A stretch of 52,087 bases of DNA, from contig NZ_JAAWWD010000047.1 of the NCBI RefSeq assembly GCF_021404545.1, positions 1 through 52,087 of the forward strand, in the 5' to 3' direction. Below, in pieces: positions 26,687 through 34,651 of this stretch; position 1 is the stretch's first letter; each line of letters begins with the position of its first letter. A program made the position numbers and the translations under genes. The stretch comes from Aestuariivita sp. GTDB lineage: Bacteria; Pseudomonadota; Alphaproteobacteria; Rhodobacterales; Rhodobacteraceae. The notes below the pieces were generated by a model. The model searched no databases. It saw only the letters and a program-made list of their open reading frames with translations, and had not been told where the DNA came from.

Positions 26687-28123
26687 TCAACCAGGCCGAA
26701 GATCGGGCCGGTTTCGATCGGTCAGGAAATTCTGGCCACGCACATTTTCGTAAGCCAGGGCCGCGCGGCATACATCCTGATCCCGATATGTCTGGCCAAC
26801 GATTTGAATGCCGGTGGGTACCTGACTTTGGCCGAAGCCCGACGGGGCGGAGACCACCGGACACCGGCAGAGCATGTTGAAAGGGAGGGTCAAAGCCCAC
26901 CCGGTCAGCGGGTCGACACGCGCACCGTTGATGGTGATTTCGTCGGTCACACCATCGCCGTCGGCCGGAACCGAGGGTATACCCGTGGTGGGACAGACGA
27001 GCAGCCGGTGGCTGGCAAAGACCGCACTGAGCGCGCGGTACATGTCGTTCTCAACCTCGAACGATTGCAGGAACCTTTTGGCGGTACTGCCGCGGGAGCT
27101 CTTGAGATGGGCGATGGTGTAGGGCATCAGCAGGTCTGGGTCATGATCTGCGAATTGGGTCAGATAGGTGCCCATCAGATGGTTGAGATGCCCCATCGCG
27201 CCGTCCAGAATGTCGGCTGTCCAGGGCAGATCGACCTGCTCGACGATGGCCCCGGCGTCGCGGAACACCTCCAGCGCGGCCTCGGTGTTGCGGCGCACCT
27301 CGTCACTGACGGTATAGAACCCCAGATCGGGAGAATACGCGATTTTCCAGCCCTTGATGGATTGCACGTCGGTGGAAATGTGCAGTTTGGGCCGCAGCGA
27401 GACGATGTCGTCAGGGTGGGGGCCGCACATCGCGTTTTGCAGCAGCACCATATCCCTGGCCGTGCGTGCCATCGGACCGTCCACCGCATAGCCGTCAAGG
27501 TTGAAGGGCGAATCCGTCGGGTTGCGACCAAAGGTCGGCTTTAGTCCGTAAAGGCCACAGGCCGAGGATGGGACCCGGATCGACCCGCCGATATCGGAGC
27601 CGGTGCACAGCGCCGATGTGCCCGAGGCCAGCGACGCCCCGGACCCGCCAGAGGATCCGCCGGGAGACAGGCGCAGATTCCATGGATTGCGCGTCACGCC
27701 CCAGAGCTTGCTATTGGTGATTACGGTCCCCGAAAACTCGGGCGTCGCGGTGCGCGCATGCATGATGCCGCCTGCCCGCAGGACATGGTCATTCATCGGC
27801 GAGGTGGAGGTCGCAACATAGTCCTGCATCACGAGCGCGCCGTTTGAGGTGGGATATCCCGCCACATCGCCTTCGTCCTTGATGCCGATGGCAAGCCCGT
27901 CCAGCGGCCGGGTACGTTTGTCGGCGGCATAGCGGGCTTCGGCGCGTCGGGCCTTCTGCAGGGCCTCGTCGAAATGGGTATAGCTCAGTGCGTTGACCCT
28001 GGGCTCGACCGCGCCCGCGCGATCAATCATGGCCTGCATATGTTCGACCGGCGACAGGGTCTTGGCCCGGAACATCTCCAGCGCCCTGTATGCGGGCAAG
28101 TAGACCAGATCGGTATCAGACAT
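26687..28123 (-). CDS. Amidase-signature-family amidase
   Basis: Amide hydrolase with the Ser-cisSer-Lys triad, 478 aa. Catalytic Lys82 is in LAIGIKDEG, the cis-Ser is in SPGGSSGGSGASLA (about residue 157), and the nucleophile Ser181 is in GSDIGGSIRVPS. Length fits the family. It follows the amidohydrolase by 18 nt at the end of a six-gene minus-strand operon that begins with the importer, so it probably acts on the imported amide or on a product of the monooxygenase. Substrate unknown. Confidence 0.9.
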   Translation of the reverse strand: MSDTDLVYLPAYRALEMFRAKTLSPVEHMQAMIDRAGAVEPRVNALSYTHFDEALQKARRAEARYAADKRTRPLDGLAIGIKDEGDVAGYPTSNGALVMQDYVATSTSPMNDHVLRAGGIMHARTATPEFSGTVITNSKLWGVTRNPWNLRLSPGGSSGGSGASLASGTSALCTGSDIGGSIRVPSSACGLYGLKPTFGRNPTDSPFNLDGYAVDGPMARTARDMVLLQNAMCGPHPDDIVSLRPKLHISTDVQSIKGWKIAYSPDLGFYTVSDEVRRNTEAALEVFRDAGAIVEQVDLPWTADILDGAMGHLNHLMGTYLTQFADHDPDLLMPYTIAHLKSSRGSTAKRFLQSFEVENDMYRALSAVFASHRLLVCPTTGIPSVPADGDGVTDEITINGARVDPLTGWALTLPFNMLCRCPVVSAPSGFGQSQVPTGIQIVGQTYRDQDVCRAALAYENVRGQNFLTDRNRPDLRPG

Positions 28124-28141
28124 GCGTCATTCCTTGCACGG

Positions 28142-29788
28142 TCATGTTTCGAAGGTGATGCGTCCGGCGCAGATGGTTACGGCAGGCATGGCATTGCCCA
28201 GTTGATCGGGAGGCATCGCATCGAGGTCGGACCCCATCACCACCACATCGGCCATCATGCCGGGGCGCAACCGGCCCTTGCGATCCTCGTTGAACTCGAC
28301 CCAGGCATTGTCGCGGGTATAGGCGGCAAGCGCGTCGCGCAGCGTCAGCCGCTGATCCGGCCAGTAGTCCGGCAGTTCAATCCCGGCCACCGCGCCCTGG
28401 ATGCTTGGCATTACGTCCACCGGAACCACCGGCCAATCGGTTGAAAAGACCAGTGCGGCGCCGGTGTCGCGGATTGTTCTCCAGGGGAAGGCGGTCTTGA
28501 ATTGATGCGGATGCAGGAGGTCATTCGGCTCGTAAGGCGGGAAAAACCCGCCCCGTGGAGAATGCAGCGGTTGCATCGAGGCGACAACGCCAAGCTGTTT
28601 GAACCGGGGAATATCGTCGGGATGGATCGTCTCGACATGCTCGATGCGATGTCGGCTGTCGCGCGCGCCATTGGCCTTTTGCGCCGCCTCGTAGCCATCC
28701 AGCGTCTGGCGCACGGCCGCGTCGCCAATGGCATGCACGGCGATTTGCAGGCCCATGGCATCGGCGCGGATACACGCCTGCTTGAATTGCGCGTCCGAGA
28801 ACAGCGGTTCGCTGCGGCTGTCGGTGCCCGGATAGGGCTCCAGCATGTAAGCGGTCCTGCTGTCCAGAACGCCGTCCTGGAACATCTTGACCCGGTTCGA
28901 CCAAACCATGTCGCCCGTGTATCTCGCGCGCATCTCGGCTGCTTCGTCGATGCGTTCGACCGGGTCGGTATGTTTCAGATGCATGGGGATCTCCGTGCGA
29001 CACAGAAGCGTGCCCTCGGCCTCCATCTCGGACAAAAGCTCAAGCTGGTAGAAATTGCCGTCCATGTTGTGCAGGCCAGTGATGCCGTGCCGGGCACAAT
29101 GCTGGAACCCTTTGGCGATTGCGGCCTTGTCGATGGCGCGGGTCTGACGGTCCGGTGCGGGAACGGGATCCGCTCCGGTCAGCATACCGAGCATGTCCCG
29201 ACCGCCGAACGTCGTCATCTTCAGGATCGGCTCAAAGGCGGCGGGCTCCAGCAGTTCGCCGGTCGCAAGCCCATCCGCGCCCATCACCACCTCCGAGCCG
29301 ACGCCGCAATCGGCACCGTGCATCAGGCCCGCCATTTCCAGCGCTCTGGTATTGGCATAGACTGTATGGTGATCGGCGGTAGAGGCCGCAAAGGGCCGAT
29401 CCGGAATGGCCGCGTCCAGATCGTGGCGGGTGATCGGCCGGTCCCCCATCAGCGCATAGTCGATCGAGCAGGCAAAGAGCAGCGTATCGTCGGGCCGTTC
29501 AGCCGCATAGGGACGCAGGGCAGCGGCCAGTTGCTGGGCGCCTTTGAGGCCATGCAGGTTCAGGAAATCCAGTTCGGCAGAGCCGCCGAACAAATGCACA
29601 TGGCTGTCGATGAAGCCCGGTAAGACCGTGCCGCCCTGGGCGTCGATCACCCGTGCAGTCCCGGCCATGTCGCGGATGTCGGCGGTGCTGCCAACGGCAG
29701 TGATCATCCCATCTTCGATGGCCAGGGCCTCGGCGTCCGGGCCATCGAAGGTGATGACCCGCCCATTGAGAATGACAATATCAGGCAT
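28142..29788 (-). CDS. YtcJ-like metal-dependent amidohydrolase
   Basis: Amidohydrolase-superfamily enzyme (Amidohydro_3, YtcJ-like), 548 aa. It has the N-terminal beta-sandwich opening MPDIVILNGRVITFDG, the metal-binding FIDSHVHLFGG, further ligands in RIEHVETIHPDD and VVFSTDWPVVP, and the C-terminal return GRLRPGMMADVVVMG. Family members cleave N-acyl, cyclic imide or formamide bonds. In the operon between the periplasmic binding protein and the amidase, it supports a role in degrading the transported compound. Confidence 0.85.
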   Translation of the reverse strand: MPDIVILNGRVITFDGPDAEALAIEDGMITAVGSTADIRDMAGTARVIDAQGGTVLPGFIDSHVHLFGGSAELDFLNLHGLKGAQQLAAALRPYAAERPDDTLLFACSIDYALMGDRPITRHDLDAAIPDRPFAASTADHHTVYANTRALEMAGLMHGADCGVGSEVVMGADGLATGELLEPAAFEPILKMTTFGGRDMLGMLTGADPVPAPDRQTRAIDKAAIAKGFQHCARHGITGLHNMDGNFYQLELLSEMEAEGTLLCRTEIPMHLKHTDPVERIDEAAEMRARYTGDMVWSNRVKMFQDGVLDSRTAYMLEPYPGTDSRSEPLFSDAQFKQACIRADAMGLQIAVHAIGDAAVRQTLDGYEAAQKANGARDSRHRIEHVETIHPDDIPRFKQLGVVASMQPLHSPRGGFFPPYEPNDLLHPHQFKTAFPWRTIRDTGAALVFSTDWPVVPVDVMPSIQGAVAGIELPDYWPDQRLTLRDALAAYTRDNAWVEFNEDRKGRLRPGMMADVVVMGSDLDAMPPDQLGNAMPAVTICAGRITFET

Positions 29789-29845
29789 TTCTGTCTCCAG
29801 GGATCGGAGCGCCGGGTCCGACGCCCCGTCTGCGCATTCGCAGGG

Positions 29846-30871
29846 TTACTTTTGCAGTTCAGTCCAGATCCGGGTGTAGATCTGCTGCACCGCGGGCGGG
29901 CAGACCTCGGCCACATAGGCCGCGGCCTTAAGCTCGTCGGGGATGACCACTTCGGGGGCCGAGGACATCTCTTCGGGCATGTATGCCTGGGATCCGGCAA
30001 TGCCGTTGGCATACCGCGCAAAGTTAGAGATCAGGGCGGCGTTTTCCGGGGCCATGATGAAATTCTGGAAGATCTTGGCATTCTCGGCGTTATTGGCCTC
30101 TTTCAGCACGACGACATTGTCCATCCAGACTGGATAGCCTTCCTGCGGGTAGCCGAAGACGATATCGGGGTTCTGCTCGCGCGACCGCAAAGAGGCACCG
30201 TTCCAGTTCACCCCGGCAGCCAGATCGCCCTTGGCATATTTCTCGATGGTTCCGTAGTCGATCGAGAGCCAATGCTGCTTGGCCTCGACCAGGGTATCGC
30301 GGACCTTCTTCAGGATCTCTCTGTCCCCGGTGCACTGTTCGCCGCCATGGAACTTGATCGCCAGGCTCATCACATCGGTCATTTCCGGGACGACATTGAT
30401 CTTGCCGCGCAGCTCCTCCGGCGGGTCTAGAAAGATGCTCGATGTATGCGGGTTCCCGTCATAGACGGATGTATTGACCGTGACACCGACCGTGCCCCAT
30501 TGCCATGGCACCGAGTATTTCCGGCCTGGATCAAAAGCGACATCCACCCATTGCGGGTCCATGTGCTTGAAGTTTTCCATGCTGTTGGGATTGGTCTCCA
30601 ATAGCAGGCCTTCGCCAACCCAGATCGGGATGAAGGTGCCAGAGGGCACCACGATGTCAAAGCCGTGGCCGCCTGCCTTGACCTTGGCCAGGGCGGTGTC
30701 GTTGCTGTCGAAATCCGTGATCGTGACCTGGATTCCTGTCTCGCTCTCGAATTTCTCGATCAGTTCGGGGCTGGTATAGTTGCCCCAGTTGTAGATGTTG
30801 AGTTGACCTTCGGCCAGGGCCGGTGAAGCCAGGGCCGTTGCAAGGCCGATTGCAGTGACGAGGTTTTTCAT
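29846..30871 (-). CDS. Periplasmic substrate-binding protein, PotD-like
   Basis: Solute-binding protein of a polyamine-type importer, 341 aa. The signal peptide MKNLVTAIGLATALASPALA is followed by EGQLNIYNWGNYTSPELIEK, the standard PotD/PotF opening. The start is the ATG at 30871, with AGGGAGA upstream; a longer frame to 30970 would read into the permease end. Last of four consecutive importer genes and followed by amidohydrolase and amidase. The substrate is likely the compound degraded by those enzymes. Confidence 0.87.
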   Translation of the reverse strand: MKNLVTAIGLATALASPALAEGQLNIYNWGNYTSPELIEKFESETGIQVTITDFDSNDTALAKVKAGGHGFDIVVPSGTFIPIWVGEGLLLETNPNSMENFKHMDPQWVDVAFDPGRKYSVPWQWGTVGVTVNTSVYDGNPHTSSIFLDPPEELRGKINVVPEMTDVMSLAIKFHGGEQCTGDREILKKVRDTLVEAKQHWLSIDYGTIEKYAKGDLAAGVNWNGASLRSREQNPDIVFGYPQEGYPVWMDNVVVLKEANNAENAKIFQNFIMAPENAALISNFARYANGIAGSQAYMPEEMSSAPEVVIPDELKAAAYVAEVCPPAVQQIYTRIWTELQK

Positions 30872-30887
30872 TTTGGGTCTCCCTGAT

Positions 30888-31697
30888 CTATTGTTTCTTG
30901 CTCTTTGACAGCAGGTAGAACGCGACAACCAGAGCAACGGATATCGCGAGCAGAACAGTTGAAATCGCATTGATTTCCGGGGTCACCACGCGGCGCAGCT
31001 GACCCAGCATATATGTGGGCAAGGTGTCCTGGCCGGCGGATTTCGCAAATTCGGTGATGATCACATTGTCCAGCGAGATCACGAATGCCAGCATAGCGCC
31101 GGCCAGGACACCGGGCCAAAGCTGCGGCAGCGTCACCATGCGAAACACCCGCCACGGCGTGCCGTAAAGATCCGCCGCCGCCTGTTCGAGGCTGAGATCC
31201 ATTCCCTGCAACCGGGCACGGATCGGCATATAAGCAAAGGGAATGCAAAAGGCGGAATGGGCGATGATCAGATACCACAGCCCGGTATAGCCGGTCGCGA
31301 CCTTGACCATGGCGAAGAAGATCAGCAGAGCGACCGCCGTGACGATTTCGGGGATCATCAGCGGCTGGTTGATCATCCCGAAGACAAGGGCCGAGCCGCG
31401 GAACGTGCCGGTGCGCGTGGTTGCCAGCGCCGCCATTACGGCCACGCTTGTTGCGACCAGGGATGCGCAGGTGGCGATGATCAGGGACAATACCGTGGCG
31501 TCCTGGACCTTCTCATTCTGCCAGGCAGAGACATACCACCGCCACGAGAACCCTTCCCAGATCGCGATGCTTTGTCCGGCGTTGAACGAAAAGACCACCA
31601 GAAGAATGATCGGCAGATAGAGCAGCACGAAACAGCACAGCGCCACGAAGGCAAACCCGGACTGTCGGCGGACATCGAAAGCGCGCGGCTTAGTCAT
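30888..31697 (-). CDS. ABC transporter permease, PotC-like
   Basis: Inner-membrane permease, 269 aa, about six spans, starting MTKPRAFDVRRQSGF and then a hydrophobic FVALCCFVLLYLPIILLVV. The coupling loop is AAADLYGTPWRVFRMVTLPQ. The start at 31697 overlaps the end of the PotB-like gene by 8 nt. Confidence 0.86.
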   Translation of the reverse strand: MTKPRAFDVRRQSGFAFVALCCFVLLYLPIILLVVFSFNAGQSIAIWEGFSWRWYVSAWQNEKVQDATVLSLIIATCASLVATSVAVMAALATTRTGTFRGSALVFGMINQPLMIPEIVTAVALLIFFAMVKVATGYTGLWYLIIAHSAFCIPFAYMPIRARLQGMDLSLEQAAADLYGTPWRVFRMVTLPQLWPGVLAGAMLAFVISLDNVIITEFAKSAGQDTLPTYMLGQLRRVVTPEINAISTVLLAISVALVVAFYLLSKSKKQ

Positions 31698-32586
31698 GGC
31701 GCCCCTCCTGGGTTCCTGCGGAACGCACATAGACGAACAGCGCAACCATCACGATGGCCAGCAAGCTGATTGACAAGGCCGCACCCAAGGGCCAGTTCCG
31801 GCCCTGTCCGAACTGCAATTCGATCAGATTGCCGAGCATGAGCTGTTTCCCGCCGCCCAGAACGCGGGGGGTCACATAGGCACCCAGCGCGGGCACAAAC
31901 ACCAGGATCGAACCCGCCACGACACCGGGTTTGACCAAAGGAAAGATGACCTTGCGCAGGATACGCCAGCGCGAGGCATAAAGATCATAGCCCGCCTCGA
32001 TCAGGGAGAAATCCATGCGCTCCATGCTGGCATAGATCGGAAGAACCATCAGCGGCAGATAGACATAAACCATGCCGAGGGTCACCGCGAATTCGGTAAA
32101 GAGCATCTGGATCGGCGCATCTATGATGCCCAGCTGGATCAGCCCGGTATTGATGACGCCTTCGTTGCGGATGATCTCCATGACGGCAAAGGTGCGGATC
32201 AGCAGGTTTGTCCAGAACGGCACCATGATTAGCAGCATCCACATGTCCCGCGTTTCGCGGGGGCGCGTGGCAATAAAATAGGCCGTCGGGAAACCGACAA
32301 TGAAGGCAACCAGGGTTGTCACGAGCGAAAGCTTGACCGAGCGCCAGAAGATGGAGAGATGCGCATCCGCAAAAGACAGCGTGTCATCGAAGAAATCGCG
32401 TTCCACGACGACATTGAACCAGGCGTCGGTCGAAAACGTCCAAACGACCCCGCCATAGTCACCGGGTGTCAGGAAGGAATAGACCAGGACGATCAGCAGC
32501 GGGCCGGTCGCGGCAAAGAGCAGGATCACGAGTGCCGGAGTGAGGAGGAGCCAACGTCGACGGGCGGTTCGCACTCCGTTGGGCAT
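31690..32586 (-). CDS. ABC transporter permease, PotB-like
   Basis: Inner-membrane permease, 298 aa, first span in WLLLTPALVILLFAATGPLL, coupling loop IEAGYDLYASRWRILRKVIF, and the PotB-like ALGAYVTPRVLGGGKQ segment. It starts 4 nt after the stop of the ATPase gene. Confidence 0.87.
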   Translation of the reverse strand: MPNGVRTARRRWLLLTPALVILLFAATGPLLIVLVYSFLTPGDYGGVVWTFSTDAWFNVVVERDFFDDTLSFADAHLSIFWRSVKLSLVTTLVAFIVGFPTAYFIATRPRETRDMWMLLIMVPFWTNLLIRTFAVMEIIRNEGVINTGLIQLGIIDAPIQMLFTEFAVTLGMVYVYLPLMVLPIYASMERMDFSLIEAGYDLYASRWRILRKVIFPLVKPGVVAGSILVFVPALGAYVTPRVLGGGKQLMLGNLIELQFGQGRNWPLGAALSISLLAIVMVALFVYVRSAGTQEGRHD

Positions 32587-32590
32587 CGGC

Positions 32591-33697
32591 TCAATCCCTC
32601 AGCACCTGGGCGACGCCCGGATTGAAGCTGATGCCGACCTGTTCGCCGACCTTGTGATCTTCGGCTGCATCAGGTTGGTTTTGCCGCCGGATGACAAAGG
32701 TCGACCCGTCTTGGGTCATCACGTGATAATGGGTATCGGTCCCGAAATAGACAATGTTCTTCAACAGACCATCGAGCAGCGCGCCCTGGGCTTCCAGGGT
32801 GGCGTGTTCGGGGCGCACGGCAATCGTCACAGGCCCCGAAACCGCCCCGTCAGGTGCGCTTCGCGCGGCGATCTGTCTGCCCGAAGGCAGCCGCACAAGG
32901 GCGGTATCACCTTCCAGCGACTGAATTTCGGCAGTGACGAAATTGGTATCGCCGATGAAGTCTGCCACGAACCGCTCGGCAGGATGATCATAGATGTCCT
33001 TGGGTCCGCCGACCTGCAGGATACGCCCCTTGTTCATCACCGCGATCCGGTCCGACATGGTCAGGGCTTCTTCCTGATCGTGGGTGACGAACACAAAGGT
33101 GATCCCGGTTTCGGATTGCAGGCGTTTGAGTTCGATCTGCATTTCCTTGCGCAGTTTGAAATCAAGCGCCGAAAGGGGTTCATCCAGAAGCAGAACTTCG
33201 GGCTTGGGCGCCAGAGCCCTGGCCAGCGCAACCCGCTGTTGCTGCCCGCCGGAAATCTGGCTGGTCATCCGGTCGGCCATCTCGGTCATCTGCACCAGCT
33301 CCAGCATCTCGCCGACAACCGATCTGATTTCGGATTTCGGACGGTCCAGCATCTCCAGCCCAAAGCCGATGTTTTCGGCAACGGTCATGTGCGGGAACAG
33401 CGCATAGTTCTGAAACACCGTGTTGACCGGGCGGGCATAGGGCGGCTTGGACAGAATGTCGTCGCCATGGATGGTCAAGCTGCCCGAAGACGGATCGACA
33501 AAACCGGCAATCGAGCGCAGCAAGGTCGTCTTGCCACATCCCGAAGGGCCAAGCAGCGTGAAGAATTCGTTCTCGCGGATTGTGATGTTTATGTCCGTGA
33601 GCGCCGTGAAGGCCGTCGCCCCACTGCCGAAGGTCTTGGACAAGGCAACGATGTTAATCATGCGGCGCGCGCCATCTGAGCTTTCTCCCCGCGGCAT
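32591..33697 (-). CDS. ABC transporter ATP-binding protein, PotA-like
   Basis: ATPase of the second polyamine-type importer, up to 368 aa. Walker A is [13 protein letters not shown], the signature [15 protein letters not shown], Walker [13 protein letters not shown] and the H-loop VTHDQEEAL; a C-terminal TOBE-type domain follows (from about 290). The start is either the ATG at 33697 or, more like other PotA proteins, the ATG at 33661 ([12 protein letters not shown]); neither has a strong ribosome-binding site. First gene of the operon, divergent from a TetR regulator. Confidence 0.88.
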   Translation of the reverse strand: MPRGESSDGARRMINIVALSKTFGSGATAFTALTDINITIRENEFFTLLGPSGCGKTTLLRSIAGFVDPSSGSLTIHGDDILSKPPYARPVNTVFQNYALFPHMTVAENIGFGLEMLDRPKSEIRSVVGEMLELVQMTEMADRMTSQISGGQQQRVALARALAPKPEVLLLDEPLSALDFKLRKEMQIELKRLQSETGITFVFVTHDQEEALTMSDRIAVMNKGRILQVGGPKDIYDHPAERFVADFIGDTNFVTAEIQSLEGDTALVRLPSGRQIAARSAPDGAVSGPVTIAVRPEHATLEAQGALLDGLLKNIVYFGTDTHYHVMTQDGSTFVIRRQNQPDAAEDHKVGEQVGISFNPGVAQVLRD

Positions 33698-33746
33698 ATG
33701 GACGGTTCGGCCTTGATTTGGCTCTTGCGCGATTCAATATGATCAA

Positions 33747-33762
33747 ACTCTTTAGAGTCAAC
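33747..33762. promoter_or_regulatory. Operator/promoter region between PotA-like gene and TetR gene
   Basis: Palindrome ACTCT-TT-AGAGT at 33747-33758, overlapping tttagagtcaac at 33751-33762. On the minus strand the latter gives TTGACT (-35), with TATTGA about 16 nt on as -10 for the importer operon. A one-mismatch copy of the 12-mer occurs in the first TetR/importer cassette (10869-10880). Confidence 0.45.
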
Positions 33763-33804
33763 TTTAATATTGTAGCCAGCTCTAAAAATCCATAAAGTTA
33801 GCGC

Positions 33805-34473
33805 ATGGCAGGACTGCGGGAAAGACAGAAGGAGCAGCGCCGCGAGGAGATGCTGAGCGCGGCGCTGTCGCTGTTTCGCAGCCGCGGTTACGAGTTTGTA
33901 AAGCTTGAGGAAATCGCCGAGGAGGCGGGGTTTTCGGCGGGCACGCTATATGGGTATTTCAAGACCAAGAAAGATCTGCTTTTGGCGGTTTTGGTCAAGG
34001 ATTTCGAGTACGGGTTCTTTTGCGGCAAACAGACCCTTGATGGCCCCGCGACCGACGCAATCAGCGCGATCAATCAACTGACCAGGTGCCATTTTGCCCA
34101 CAGGGAGGCCGGACCAACCTCGGAAATGTGGCGGTTCGCCGTGGCTGCTTTTCTTTCGCACCCAAAATCCGAGTTTTCCCGGCAATATGAAACCTGTTTG
34201 TTCCGAATCCACCGCCAATATGTCCGCCTAATCCGGAAATTGAAGGCGGACGGGCACCTTCCGCAATCTGTCTGCCCCGAAGAGATGGCGACCTTTCTGG
34301 ACAGCACGGCAAATATGGGGTTCCTGGAGTACATCCGCAAAGAGTCAGCGTGCGAAGCGGAATTCGAAGCCCAACAACAGCGACTGAACCACCGCATCGT
34401 CGACTGGGCACGCAAAAGCGCGCCCCAACCCGGTTCAAGCAATCTCGGCAACCTTGAAGTGGACCCCAGCTGA
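33805..34473 (+). CDS. TetR/AcrR-family transcriptional regulator
   Basis: Repressor, 222 aa. The N-terminal helix-turn-helix includes REEMLSAALSLFRSRGYEF, then IAEEAGFSAGTLYGYFKTK. The C-terminal domain differs from that of the first TetR protein, so the effectors probably differ. Divergent from the importer-amidohydrolase-amidase operon, its likely target. Confidence 0.88.
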   Translation: MAGLRERQKEQRREEMLSAALSLFRSRGYEFVKLEEIAEEAGFSAGTLYGYFKTKKDLLLAVLVKDFEYGFFCGKQTLDGPATDAISAINQLTRCHFAHREAGPTSEMWRFAVAAFLSHPKSEFSRQYETCLFRIHRQYVRLIRKLKADGHLPQSVCPEEMATFLDSTANMGFLEYIRKESACEAEFEAQQQRLNHRIVDWARKSAPQPGSSNLGNLEVDPS

Positions 34474-34651
34474 GAGCGGCTTGGATGGTCATGCGCCCTG
34501 AGGGGCGGGTGAGCGCGTGCCAGGATCAAATGCAACCGCCGACAGAGCCCCCTTATGCGGCAGGTCCTCAGCCAAGCGGCATCAGACCCCCGCAGATCGC
34601 GCCCATGCACCACCCGAACCAACGCGGATCTCACGCGGGACACGACATCTG

